This document shows positions 23,554 through 31,750 of a DNA stretch of 64,000 bases, in pieces (the stretch's first letter is position 1; every line of letters starts with the position of its first letter). This stretch comes from Nocardioides flavescens (GTDB taxonomy: Bacteria > Actinomycetota > Actinomycetes > Propionibacteriales > Nocardioidaceae): positions 1-64,000 of the forward strand of contig NZ_WUEK01000006.1 in the NCBI RefSeq assembly GCF_009823805.1. Reading direction: 5' to 3'. The notes under the pieces were generated by a model that was not told the DNA's origin, ran no database searches, and worked only from the letters and a program-made list of their open reading frames with translations. The position numbers were made by a program, and so were the translations under genes.

Positions 23554-24773
23554 GCGCATCGTCCCCGAGCGCCCTGGGCCCGGTCCCGTCGCTGGACAGC
23601 CTGCGGGCGCCGCTGCCCGCCGAGACCGACGTCGCGATCGTCGGCGGCGGCATCGCCGGCGCCGCGCTCGCCTTCTACCTCGCCCGCGCCGGCGTCGAGG
23701 TCGTGCTCGTCGACCGCGGCGAGCTCAACCGCGAGGCCTCCGGCACCAACGCCGGCAGCTTCCACCTGCAGCTGGCCATCCACCAGCTCAGCGGTGCCGG
23801 CACCGGCGCCGACCGCGACCGGCTGCTCGCCGACGCCCGGCTCAGCCTCGAGGCCTACCGCCTCTGGCAGGAGCTCGACGACGAGCTCGACGGCGACGTC
23901 CACCTGCACGAGACCGGCGGCTGGATGGTCGCCGAGACGCCCGAGCAGGTCCAGGTGCTGCGCGACAAGCACGAGCTCGAGCAGCTCGCCGGCATCGAGA
24001 CCGAGGTCGTCGAGGGCGACGCGCTGCGCGAGCGCGCGCCGTACCTCTCCCCACGCGTCCTCGCCGCGACGTACTGCCCGACCGAGGGGCACGCCGACCC
24101 GCTGTCCGTCACCCCGCTCTACGCCGTCCGTGCGGCCGAGCACGGCGCCCAGCTGCGCACCCACGTCTCGGTCCAGGCCATCGACCACCACCCGGACCAG
24201 CCCCACCGCTTCACGGTGCGCACCGACCAGGGCGACCTGCGGGCGCGCCGCGTCGTGGACTGCGCCGGCGCGTGGTCGGGCGAGGTCGCCGCGATGGTCG
24301 GGCTGCGGCTGCCGGTGCGCCACGAGGGGCTGCACGTCAACGTCACCGAGCGCCGTCCGCGGCTCCTGCCCTCGATGGTGCAGCACATCGGGCGGCGCCT
24401 CACGCTCAAGCAGAGCTCGCAGGGCACCTTCATCATCGGTGGCGGCTGGCCCGCCCCGGCCGTGCCGCTGCCGCAGCGCTACCCGACCCGCTGGCAGAGC
24501 GCCGCGGGCAACGTCGCCGTCGCCCTCGACGTCGTCCCGGCGCTGGGCGACGCCCGCGTCGTCCGCACCTGGTCGGGCGTCATCGTCTTCACCGACGACA
24601 TGTCGCCGGTGGTGGGGGAGTCCGAGCTCGTGCCCGGCTTCTTCGCCTGCATCGCCTCGACCGGCTTCACCTTCAGCCCGATGTTCGCCCGCCAGCTCGC
24701 CGCGCAGATGAGCGCCCCGGGCGAGCACGAGCCCTTCCCGGAGCGGTACGCCGTCGACCGGGCCCAACCCTGA
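23550..24773 (+). CDS. FAD-dependent DAO-type dehydrogenase beta-like subunit (HcnC/OoxB-like)
   Basis: A 407-aa D-amino-acid-oxidase-fold flavoprotein with the N-terminal dinucleotide motif DVAIVGGGIAGAALAFYLARAGVEVVLVDRGE, the GTNAGSFHLQLA segment, an ADPLSVTPLY catalytic-domain stretch and a C-terminal FAD contact IASTGFTFSPMFARQLA. It oxidises the C-N bond of amino or imino acids in the related OoxB, HcnC and D-hydroxyproline dehydrogenase beta subunits. GTG at 23550 overlaps the partner stop by 4 bp, as expected for stoichiometric subunits. It is followed after 34 bp by the DHDPS-family gene. Confidence 0.87.
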   Translation: MSASSPSALGPVPSLDSLRAPLPAETDVAIVGGGIAGAALAFYLARAGVEVVLVDRGELNREASGTNAGSFHLQLAIHQLSGAGTGADRDRLLADARLSLEAYRLWQELDDELDGDVHLHETGGWMVAETPEQVQVLRDKHELEQLAGIETEVVEGDALRERAPYLSPRVLAATYCPTEGHADPLSVTPLYAVRAAEHGAQLRTHVSVQAIDHHPDQPHRFTVRTDQGDLRARRVVDCAGAWSGEVAAMVGLRLPVRHEGLHVNVTERRPRLLPSMVQHIGRRLTLKQSSQGTFIIGGGWPAPAVPLPQRYPTRWQSAAGNVAVALDVVPALGDARVVRTWSGVIVFTDDMSPVVGESELVPGFFACIASTGFTFSPMFARQLAAQMSAPGEHEPFPERYAVDRAQP

Positions 24774-24807
24774 CCTCCCCCACCTCAGACCCAGGAGCGC
24801 AGACACC

Positions 24808-25764
24808 ATGGACCGCCACGACGTCGACTGGCAGGGCTACTTCCCCGCCTTCGTGACCCCCTTCACCGAGGACGGCGCGCTCGACCTCGACACCCTCGCC
24901 GCGCTCGTCGAGCACTACGTCGCCGAGGGGATGCACGGCATCGTCGTCAACGGCACCTGCGGCGAGTGGTTCTCCCAGAGCGAGGAAGAGCGCCGCCAGG
25001 TCGCCGAGGCTGCCGTCGGTGCCGCCGCCGGTCGGCTGACCGTCCTCGTCGGCTGCACGTCCTACCGCGCCGGCGAGGTCGCCGACCTGGCGACGCACGC
25101 GCTCGGCGCTGGTGCCGACGGCGTGCTCGTCTCGCCGCCGCCCTACGTCAAGCTCTTCGCGCCCGAGGTCGTCGCGTTCTACGAGGACGTCAGCTCGCGG
25201 GTCTCCGGCCCGATCACGGTCTACAACTGGCCCTACGGCGCCGGCATCGACATCGACACCGAGCTCGCCGACCGGCTCGCCGACGTCGAGCACGTCGTCG
25301 CGATCAAGGACAGCACCCCGAGCCTCGAGCAGTTCTTCGCCACCTCGCGCCGGGTGCGCGACCGGGTGCGGGTCTTCGGCCCCTACCTCTCGGAGGCGGG
25401 GCTCGAGGAGCTGCGCGAGCACGGTGGCGACGGCACCGTCGGCGGCGGGTCGCTCTGGGGGCGACCCGACCCGACGTACTACGAGCAGGTCTGGGCGGGC
25501 GACTTCGAGGCCGCCCGTCCGCACGCGGTCCGCTCCGACGCGCTCTTCCCGCAGCTGTGGCTGCCGGGCGGCTGGGCCGGCAAGTACGGCTCCTACCAGA
25601 GCCAGCTCAAGGAGCTGATGCGCATGCTCGGCCAGCCCGCCGGTCACGTGCGCGCCCCGCGCCTGCCGATCACCGACCCCGACTCGCTCGCCGAGATGCG
25701 GGCGGTCCTGGTCAGCGCCGGGCTGCTGGAGGGTGAGCCTCAGGCCGTGCAGGCGCCCGCGTGA
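24808..25764 (+). CDS. Dihydrodipicolinate synthase/N-acetylneuraminate lyase-family protein
   Basis: A 318-aa TIM-barrel class I aldolase. The Schiff-base Lys is Lys 167 (VAIKDST), the catalytic Tyr is Tyr 139 (ITVYNWPYG) and the carboxylate-binding loop is NGTCGEWFSQ in place of the usual GTTGE. Family members cleave or condense pyruvate adducts or act as deaminases; Pyr4H2C deaminase of the hydroxyproline pathway belongs here and is likewise encoded next to D-hydroxyproline dehydrogenase subunits. That makes a product of the flanking dehydrogenase its likely substrate (inference). ATG at 24808 is preceded by CCCAGGAG. The stop overlaps the start of the [2Fe-2S] gene. Confidence 0.88.
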   Translation: MDRHDVDWQGYFPAFVTPFTEDGALDLDTLAALVEHYVAEGMHGIVVNGTCGEWFSQSEEERRQVAEAAVGAAAGRLTVLVGCTSYRAGEVADLATHALGAGADGVLVSPPPYVKLFAPEVVAFYEDVSSRVSGPITVYNWPYGAGIDIDTELADRLADVEHVVAIKDSTPSLEQFFATSRRVRDRVRVFGPYLSEAGLEELREHGGDGTVGGGSLWGRPDPTYYEQVWAGDFEAARPHAVRSDALFPQLWLPGGWAGKYGSYQSQLKELMRMLGQPAGHVRAPRLPITDPDSLAEMRAVLVSAGLLEGEPQAVQAPA

Positions 25765-26093
25765 AGCGCAGGACGGGCCCGCGCATCGACCCCCAGCCGG
25801 GGGTCGAGCGCGGCGAGCCCGTGACGATCAGCGTCGACGGCCGCCCGGTCGCCTCCTACCTCGGCGAGAGCGTGGCGGCGGCGATGATCGCCGACACCGA
25901 CGACCTCACGCTGCGGCGTACGGCGGACGGCGAGCCGCGCGGGCTGTTCTGCGGGATGGGCGTCTGCTTCGAGTGCCTGGTCGTCGTCGACGGGGTGCCC
26001 GGCACCCGCGCCTGCATGACGTGGGTGCGCGAGGGCATGCAGGTCGACACGCAGGTCGGCCCGGGGCCAGGCGGCCGTGACCCGGCCGCCTGA
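25761..26093 (+). CDS. Small [2Fe-2S] ferredoxin-like subunit (HcnA-like)
   Basis: A 110-aa protein with the plant-ferredoxin-type cluster motif Cys 64, Cys 69, Cys 72 and Cys 85 (FCGMGVCFECLVVVDGVPGTRAC). This is the gamma/HcnA-type subunit of amine and imino-acid dehydrogenases and should pass electrons between the two flavoprotein subunits, although its gene is separated from theirs by the DHDPS-family gene. GTG at 25761 overlaps the upstream stop by 4 bp. It converges with the aldehyde dehydrogenase gene, with 13 bp between the stops. Confidence 0.88.
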   Translation: MKRRTGPRIDPQPGVERGEPVTISVDGRPVASYLGESVAAAMIADTDDLTLRRTADGEPRGLFCGMGVCFECLVVVDGVPGTRACMTWVREGMQVDTQVGPGPGGRDPAA

Positions 26094-26106
26094 CCCGCCC
26101 TCGCCC

Positions 26107-27618
26107 CTAGGCGAGGCCGTCGATGCAGAGGTACTTCATCTCGGTGAACTCGTCGATGCCGTGGCGCGAGCCCTCGCGACCGAGCCCCGACTCCTTCACC
26201 CCGCCGAACGGCGCGCCCTCGTAGGAGATGAGGCCGGTGTTGATGCCGACCACGCCGAAGTCCAGCGCCTCGCCCACGCGCCAGGTGCGACCCAGGCTGC
26301 CGGTGAAGAAGTAGGCCGCCAGCCCGAACTCCGTGTCGTTGGCCAGCGCGACGGCCTCCTCCTCGGTCTCGAACCGGATCACCGCGGCGAGCGGGCCGAA
26401 GGTCTCCTCGCGGGCGACGAGCATGTCGCCGCGCACGCCGGTGAGCAGGGTCGGCTCGAAGAACGTGCCGCCCAGCTCGTGGGTGCCGCCGCCCTGCACG
26501 ACCTGCGCGCCGCCGGCGACCGCGTCGTCGATGTGGCGCTGGACCTTGGCGACCGCCTCGTCGGAGATGAGCGGGCCCTGCTCGGATCCCTCGTCGAAGC
26601 CGTAGCCCACCGTGAGCGCTGCGACAGCCGCGCTCAGGCGCTCGACGAACGCGTCGTGGATGCCCGACTGCACCAGGATGCGGTTGGCGCACACGCAGGT
26701 CTGGCCGGCGTTGCGGAACTTCGAGGCCATCGCGCCCGCGACCGCGAGGTCGAGGTCGGCGTCGTCGAAGACGATGAGCGGGGCGTTGCCGCCGAGCTCG
26801 AGGGCCAGCTTCTTGACCGTGCCGGCGCACTGGCGCATGAGCAGCTTGCCCACCGCGGTGGAGCCGGTGAAGCTCAGTGCCCGCACGACCGGGCTGCCGG
26901 TCAGCACGCCGCCGACCTCCTCGGCGGGGCCGGGCACGACGGCCAGCACGCCGGCGGGCACGCCCGCGCGGTGCGCGAGCTCGGCCAGGGCGGTCGCCGA
27001 CAGCGGCGTCTCGTCGGCGGGCTTGACGACCATCGGGCAGCCCGCGGCGATCGCCGGGGCGACCTTGCGCAGGATCATGGCGGAGGGGAAGTTCCACGGC
27101 GTGATGGCCGCGGTGACGCCCACGGGCTGACGGACGGTCAGCAGCCGGCGCCCGGCGTTGTTGGTCGGGATGACGTCGCCGTAGACGCGCTTGCACTCCT
27201 CGGCGTACCACTCCACGAAGCCGGCGCCGTAGAGGATCTCCCCGCGGGCCTCGGCCCACGGCTTGCCCTGCTCGGCGGTGAGGATCGTGGCGAGGTCGTC
27301 GGCGTGCTCGACGATCAGCTCGTACCACCGGCGCATCACCTTCGCGCGCTCCGGCGCGGTCGTCGCGGCCCAGCCCCCGAACGCCGCCTCGGCCGCGGCG
27401 AGCGCGTCCTCGACGTCGGCCGCCGTCGCGGCGGACATCCGCGCGACCAGCGAGCCGTTGCCCGGGTCGAGGACGTCGAAGGCCTCGCCCTTGCCGTCGC
27501 GCCACTCGCCGTCGACGAAGAGCTGCGTGCGCAGCAGCGCCGAGTCGTTGAGCCGGTCGTTCAGCCGGTCCTCCAGCCCGTTCTCCAGGCGGTCCTGCTC
27601 GTGCGTCGTGGTGTCCAC
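26107..27618 (-). CDS. Aldehyde dehydrogenase, succinate-semialdehyde dehydrogenase-like
   Basis: A 503-aa NAD(P)+-dependent aldehyde dehydrogenase. The cofactor site TPWNFPSAM, the general base Glu 274 (LELGGN) and the nucleophile Cys 308 (GQTCVCANR) are all present, and the pattern is closest to GabD-type succinate-semialdehyde dehydrogenases. It would oxidise a semialdehyde made by the aminotransferase or by the dehydrogenase/lyase pair. GTG at 27618 is selected because GAGAGAGG lies 5 bp upstream; further in-frame GTGs at 27633 and 27645 lack that. An unusual N-terminal extension contains repeats of RLENGLEDRLNDRLND. It is divergent from the aminotransferase across the operator at 27670. 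Confidence 0.9.
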   Translation of the reverse strand: MDTTTHEQDRLENGLEDRLNDRLNDSALLRTQLFVDGEWRDGKGEAFDVLDPGNGSLVARMSAATAADVEDALAAAEAAFGGWAATTAPERAKVMRRWYELIVEHADDLATILTAEQGKPWAEARGEILYGAGFVEWYAEECKRVYGDVIPTNNAGRRLLTVRQPVGVTAAITPWNFPSAMILRKVAPAIAAGCPMVVKPADETPLSATALAELAHRAGVPAGVLAVVPGPAEEVGGVLTGSPVVRALSFTGSTAVGKLLMRQCAGTVKKLALELGGNAPLIVFDDADLDLAVAGAMASKFRNAGQTCVCANRILVQSGIHDAFVERLSAAVAALTVGYGFDEGSEQGPLISDEAVAKVQRHIDDAVAGGAQVVQGGGTHELGGTFFEPTLLTGVRGDMLVAREETFGPLAAVIRFETEEEAVALANDTEFGLAAYFFTGSLGRTWRVGEALDFGVVGINTGLISYEGAPFGGVKESGLGREGSRHGIDEFTEMKYLCIDGLA

Positions 27619-27656
27619 AGCGGCCTCTCTCACGGGGTCGTCCACTCCGACGACCG

Positions 27657-27686
27657 TTCTGCGCCCAACTGTACGCTTTGCGCGCA
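27657..27686. promoter_or_regulatory. Operator-like site 3, with accessory half-site
   Basis: TGTACGCTTTGCGCGCA at 27670-27686 fits TGTNCG-N5-CGNRCA. A TTCTGCGC box begins 13 bp upstream (27657-27664). The 36.2-kb promoter has the same box at the same 13-bp offset. The site lies between the divergent aldehyde dehydrogenase and aminotransferase genes. Confidence 0.6.
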
Positions 27687-27761
27687 GCCAGTGCTACAGT
27701 CCGACCACCTCCAGAACCCACACCAGCCCACCCGCCGACCCCTCGAGATGTGCAGGCAGCC

Positions 27762-29138
27762 ATGACCGTGAGCAGCGTCGAAGACCTCGACCGGCAGTAC
27801 TTCTTCCACCCCTTCACCCACGCGCGCGACCACGAGCGCTCGGGTCCGCTGACGATGGTCAGCGGCCGCGGCTCGACGCTCGTCGACGCGCAGGGCAAGG
27901 AGTACCTCGACGCCATGGCGGGGCTGTGGTGCGTCAACATCGGCTACGGCAACGAGGAGATGGCCGACGCGCTGGCCGCCCAGACCCGCCAGCTGGCCTA
28001 TTACCACACGTTCGCGTCCATGGGGAACGAGCCGGTGGCCCGCCTGGCGCACCGTCTGGTGACCGACGCCCCCGGCGACATGGCCAAGGTGTTCTTCGGC
28101 AACAGCGGCTCCGACGCCAACGACACCCAGGTCAAGCTGGTCTGGTACTACAACAACGTCCTGGGCCGTCCGGAGAAGAAGAAGATCATCTCCCGCGAGC
28201 GCGGCTACCACGGCGTGACCGTGATGTCCGGCAGCCTCTGCGGCCTCCCGGGCATGCACACCGGCTTCGACCTGCCGCTGCCGATGGTCCGCTTCGCCCG
28301 CGCGCCGCACCACCGCTTCGAGGGCCTCGAGGGCGAGACCGAGGAGCAGTTCGTCGCCCGCCTCGCCCAGGAGCTCGACGACCTGATCGTCGCCGAGGGT
28401 CCCGAGACGGTCGCGGCGTTCATCGCCGAGCCGCTCCAGGCCGCCGGCGGCGTCATCGTCCCGCCGGCCGGCTACTTCCCGGCGATCCAGGAGGTGCTGC
28501 GCCGCCACGACGTGCTGCTGATCGCCGACGAGGTCGTCTGCGGCTTCGGTCGCACCGGCGAGTGGTTCGGCTCCACGACCTTCGGCGTCGAGCCCGACCT
28601 GATGACGGTGGCCAAGGGCATCACCTCGGCCTACGTGCCGCTCTCGGCGGTCATCGTGTCCTCGCCGGTCTGGGACGTCATCGCGTCCGGCTCGGAGAAG
28701 TTCGGTCTCTTCAGCCACGGCTACACCTACTCCGCGCACCCGCTCGCCGCGACCGCGGCGATGACCAACCTCGACATCGTCGAGCGCGACGGGCTGATGG
28801 GTCAGGCCAAGGCCCGCGGTGACCACCTGGCGCAGCGTCTCCACGCGGCGTTCGACGGCCACCCGCTCGTCGCCGAGGTGCGCGGGCACGGCCTGGTCGG
28901 GGCGGTGGAGTTCGCCGAGTCGCTCGAGCCGCTGCGCCGCTTCGAGCCCCGCGCCAAGGTCTCGGGCGCCATCGTCAAGCGCGCCCGTGAGCTGGGCGTC
29001 ATCACCCGCGCCCTGCCGAACGCCGACACGATCTCCTTCTCGCCGCCGTTCGTGGTCACCGAGGCCGAGCTCGACCAGATGGTGGCCGGCACCCGCCAGG
29101 CCCTCGACGACGTCTGCCGCGAGCTCGGACTGGCGTGA
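27762..29138 (+). CDS. Class III aminotransferase (omega-amino acid:pyruvate type)
   Basis: A 458-aa PLP enzyme. PLP-binding features are FGNSGSDAND (residues 112-121), the Asp 256 contact in LLIADEVVCGFGRTG and the Schiff-base Lys 285 (TVAKGITSAYVPLSA). The N-terminal FFHPFTH and GLWCVNIGYG motifs fit omega-amino acid:pyruvate or amine:pyruvate aminotransferases. The amino acceptor is probably pyruvate, which would connect it with alanine dehydrogenase at 34879. The ATG at 27762 begins a five-gene operon (aminotransferase, NAD-kinase-like, GcvPA, GcvPB, 3HCDH) controlled from the operator at 27670. Confidence 0.92.
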   Translation: MTVSSVEDLDRQYFFHPFTHARDHERSGPLTMVSGRGSTLVDAQGKEYLDAMAGLWCVNIGYGNEEMADALAAQTRQLAYYHTFASMGNEPVARLAHRLVTDAPGDMAKVFFGNSGSDANDTQVKLVWYYNNVLGRPEKKKIISRERGYHGVTVMSGSLCGLPGMHTGFDLPLPMVRFARAPHHRFEGLEGETEEQFVARLAQELDDLIVAEGPETVAAFIAEPLQAAGGVIVPPAGYFPAIQEVLRRHDVLLIADEVVCGFGRTGEWFGSTTFGVEPDLMTVAKGITSAYVPLSAVIVSSPVWDVIASGSEKFGLFSHGYTYSAHPLAATAAMTNLDIVERDGLMGQAKARGDHLAQRLHAAFDGHPLVAEVRGHGLVGAVEFAESLEPLRRFEPRAKVSGAIVKRARELGVITRALPNADTISFSPPFVVTEAELDQMVAGTRQALDDVCRELGLA

Positions 29139-30295
29139 CCTCGTCCGGCCCGTGGGCCGCCCGCGCGCGGGTCCTCGGCATCGTCGTCAACCCGGTCGCC
29201 GGCATGGGCGGCCGGGTCGGGCTGCACGGCACCGACGGCCAGGTCGAGCTCGCCCGGGCGCGGGGTGCGGAGCCGGTGGCGCCGGCCCGCGCGCGCCGGG
29301 CGCTCGCGCGGCTCCACGAGCTGGCTCCCGACCTCGACGTCGTGGTCGCGCCCGGCGCCCTGGGTGCCGACCACCTGCCGGACGCGACCGGCTGGCGGGT
29401 CACGGTGCTGGACGGCCCGGAGCCGGGGGCCGAGACCACGGCCGACGACACCCGGGCCGCCGTGAGCGCGCTCGTGGCCGCGGGCGTCGACCTGCTCCTC
29501 TTCGTGGGCGGCGACGGCACGGCCCGCGACGTCGCCGGTGCCGTCTGGGCGGTCTGCGACGACTGCGTGCCGGTGCTGGGCGTGCCGGCCGGGGTCAAGA
29601 TGCACTCCGCCGTCTTCGGCCTCACGCCCGAGACGGCCGCCCTGGCCGCGTCGCGCCACCTCGCGGCACCCGAGCGGCACGGCACCCGGCAGGCCGAGGT
29701 CGTCGACCGCGACGCAGCCGGCGACGTACGCCTCTACGGCACGGTCCAGGTGCCGGCCCTGCCGGCCGGGGTCCAGCCGGCCAAGGGCGCACCGGCGCCG
29801 CTGGCCGACGACGCGACGGCCCTGGCCGCCGAGGTCGCGGCCGAGCTGGAGCCCGGTCGGCTCTACCTCCTCGGCCCCGGCGCGACCGTCGACCAGGTCG
29901 GTCACGCGCTCGGCCTCGCCACCACGCCCCTGGGCGTCGACGCGGTGTGCGACGGCCGGCTCCTCGCCGTCGACGCCGACGAGGCGACCCTGCTCGACCT
30001 GCTCGCCCGCCACGACCGCGCCACCCTCGTGCTCGGCGTCGTCGGCGGGCAGGGCTTCCTGCTCGGCCGCGGCAACCAGCAGCTCTCGCCCGCCGTGCTC
30101 CGCGCGCTGGCGGCCGCCGACCCGGCCGGGCTCGCCGGCATCCTGGTGCTGGCCACCCCCGCCAAGGTGGGGGCGCTGCCCGAGCCCGTCCTCCACGTCG
30201 ACCTCGACGACCCCGAGCTCGCCGCCGAGCTCGCGGGCTACCGCCGCGTGCGCACCGCGCCGGGGCGCAGCACCGTGCTGCGGGTCGAGACCTGA
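29135..30295 (+). CDS. ATP-NAD kinase-family protein (AcoX-like)
   Basis: A 386-aa protein of the ATP-NAD/AcoX kinase family: GIVVNPVAGMGG at the N-terminus, FVGGDGTARDVAG as the GGDG phosphate-binding loop, GVPAGVKMHSAVFG, and a C-terminal GGQGFLLGRGNQQLSP. AcoX, a member of this family, is encoded in acetoin catabolic operons with unclear function. GTG at 29135 overlaps the aminotransferase stop by 4 bp. A kinase inside a catabolic operon suggests that it phosphorylates a small-molecule intermediate rather than NAD; this is inference from context. Confidence 0.82.
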   Translation: MTSSGPWAARARVLGIVVNPVAGMGGRVGLHGTDGQVELARARGAEPVAPARARRALARLHELAPDLDVVVAPGALGADHLPDATGWRVTVLDGPEPGAETTADDTRAAVSALVAAGVDLLLFVGGDGTARDVAGAVWAVCDDCVPVLGVPAGVKMHSAVFGLTPETAALAASRHLAAPERHGTRQAEVVDRDAAGDVRLYGTVQVPALPAGVQPAKGAPAPLADDATALAAEVAAELEPGRLYLLGPGATVDQVGHALGLATTPLGVDAVCDGRLLAVDADEATLLDLLARHDRATLVLGVVGGQGFLLGRGNQQLSPAVLRALAAADPAGLAGILVLATPAKVGALPEPVLHVDLDDPELAAELAGYRRVRTAPGRSTVLRVET

Positions 30296-30367
30296 CACCG
30301 CTGCGACCCACCGCTGAGATCCACCGCTGAGACGATCGACCAGTCCATCCGAGAGGGGAGCCCGCCC

Positions 30368-31750
30368 GTGGCCCATCCGTACATGCCCAACTCCGCGGCC
30401 GAGAGCAAGGCCACGATGATGGCGGCCGTCGGCGTGGCCGACGTCGACGAGCTGTTCGAGCAGATCCCCGAGGACCACCTCGCCCGCGAGTCCAACGGCC
30501 TGGCGCCGGGCGTGCGCTCCGAGGCGACCGTGCGCCGCCTCGTCCGCGGCCTCATCGACCGCAACGACGACTGCGTCGCCAACCTCAGCTTCCTCGGTGC
30601 CGGTCTCTGGCAGCACCACGTGCCCGCCGTGGTCGACGAGATCGTGACCCGCAGCGAGTTCCTCACCCCGGTGTGGGGCACGACGTCCTCGGACTTCGGC
30701 CGCAACCAGGCGTGGTTCGAGTACGCCTCGATGCTCGGCGAGCTGCTGGCCATGGACTTCGTCGGCCTGCCCGTCTACAGCTGGGGCAGCGCCGCCGGCA
30801 ACGCGATCCGGATGGCCGCGCGCCTGACCGGTCGCGGTGAGGTCGTCGTCCCGGCCTCGATCTCGCCCGAGCGGCTCATGGTGATCCGCACCTACTGCGG
30901 CCTGGTGGGCGGCAACGACCCGATCAGCGTGCGACTGGTCGACTTCGACCCGGCGTCCGGCACCGTGGACGTCGCCGCGCTCGGCCTCGGGCCCGACACA
31001 GCCGCGGTCTACCTCGAGACGCCCAACCACCTCGGCGTCGTCGAGACCGCCGTCGCCGAGATCGCCGCGGCCGCGCGCGCCAACGGCACCGAGACCGTGC
31101 TCGGCGTCGACCCGATCTCGCTCGGCCTGCTCGCCGCCCCCGGCGACCTCGGCGCCGACGTCGTGGTCGGCTCGACCCAGCCGCTGGGTGTGCACCTGCA
31201 CGCCGGCGGCGGTGTGGGCGGCTTCATCGCCACCCGCGACGAGGAGCGCTACGCCCGCGAGTACCCCACCCTGCAGGTCAGCGTCGCCGAGACCACGCGC
31301 GGCGAGCGCTCCTTCGGCATGACGCTGTTCCACCAGTCGTCCTACGGCTCGCGCGAGGACGGCAACGACTGGACCGGCAACTCGGTCTACCTCTGGACCG
31401 TCGCCAACGCCGTCTACATGTCGCTGCTCGGCCCGCAGGGCTTCGCCGAGCTGGGCCGCACGATCCTCGCCAACGCGCGGTACGCCGCGGGCCGGGTCGC
31501 CGAGCTCGACGGCGTCACCGTGCGCTGGCCGGACGGCTTCTTCAAGGAGTTCGTCGTCGACTTCTCCGCCACCGGGCGCAGCGTCGCCGACATCAACGCC
31601 GGGCTCCGCGCCCACCACGTCTTCGGCGGCAAGGACCTGTCGACCGACTTCCCCGACCTCGGTCAGAGCGCGCTCTACTGCGTGACCGAGCTGCACACCG
31701 CCGACGACATCGACGCGCTGGTCACGGCGCTGAAGGAGGTCCTCGCATGA
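30368..31750 (+). CDS. GcvPA-like (glycine dehydrogenase subunit 1 family) protein
   Basis: A 460-aa PLP-fold protein similar to subunit 1 of the two-subunit glycine decarboxylase: AAVGVADVDELFEQIPE near residue 20, LSFLGAGLWQHHVP, and a C-terminal SALYCVTELHTADDIDALV. The usual NASLYDGATA-type stretch is replaced by GLPVYSWGSAAGNAIRMAARL, so the active site is divergent. A strong GAGGGGAG ribosome binding site precedes GTG 30368. Actinobacteria normally carry a one-chain GcvP; no gcvT or gcvH is encoded nearby, so a conventional glycine cleavage system is unlikely. It is coupled by a 4-bp overlap to its partner subunit. Confidence 0.85.
   Translation: MAHPYMPNSAAESKATMMAAVGVADVDELFEQIPEDHLARESNGLAPGVRSEATVRRLVRGLIDRNDDCVANLSFLGAGLWQHHVPAVVDEIVTRSEFLTPVWGTTSSDFGRNQAWFEYASMLGELLAMDFVGLPVYSWGSAAGNAIRMAARLTGRGEVVVPASISPERLMVIRTYCGLVGGNDPISVRLVDFDPASGTVDVAALGLGPDTAAVYLETPNHLGVVETAVAEIAAAARANGTETVLGVDPISLGLLAAPGDLGADVVVGSTQPLGVHLHAGGGVGGFIATRDEERYAREYPTLQVSVAETTRGERSFGMTLFHQSSYGSREDGNDWTGNSVYLWTVANAVYMSLLGPQGFAELGRTILANARYAAGRVAELDGVTVRWPDGFFKEFVVDFSATGRSVADINAGLRAHHVFGGKDLSTDFPDLGQSALYCVTELHTADDIDALVTALKEVLA

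Noticed and set aside
20860..23559. Minus-strand open frame of about 900 codons
   Set aside because: It is antisense to the binding protein and HcnB-like gene; repetitive His/Asp/Val composition shows it is a shadow frame.
22042..26093. Hydrogen cyanide synthase HcnABC
   Set aside because: Subunit types match, but gene order differs, a DHDPS-family gene is interposed, and the same subunits occur in opine and hydroxyproline dehydrogenases. HCN synthesis cannot be claimed.
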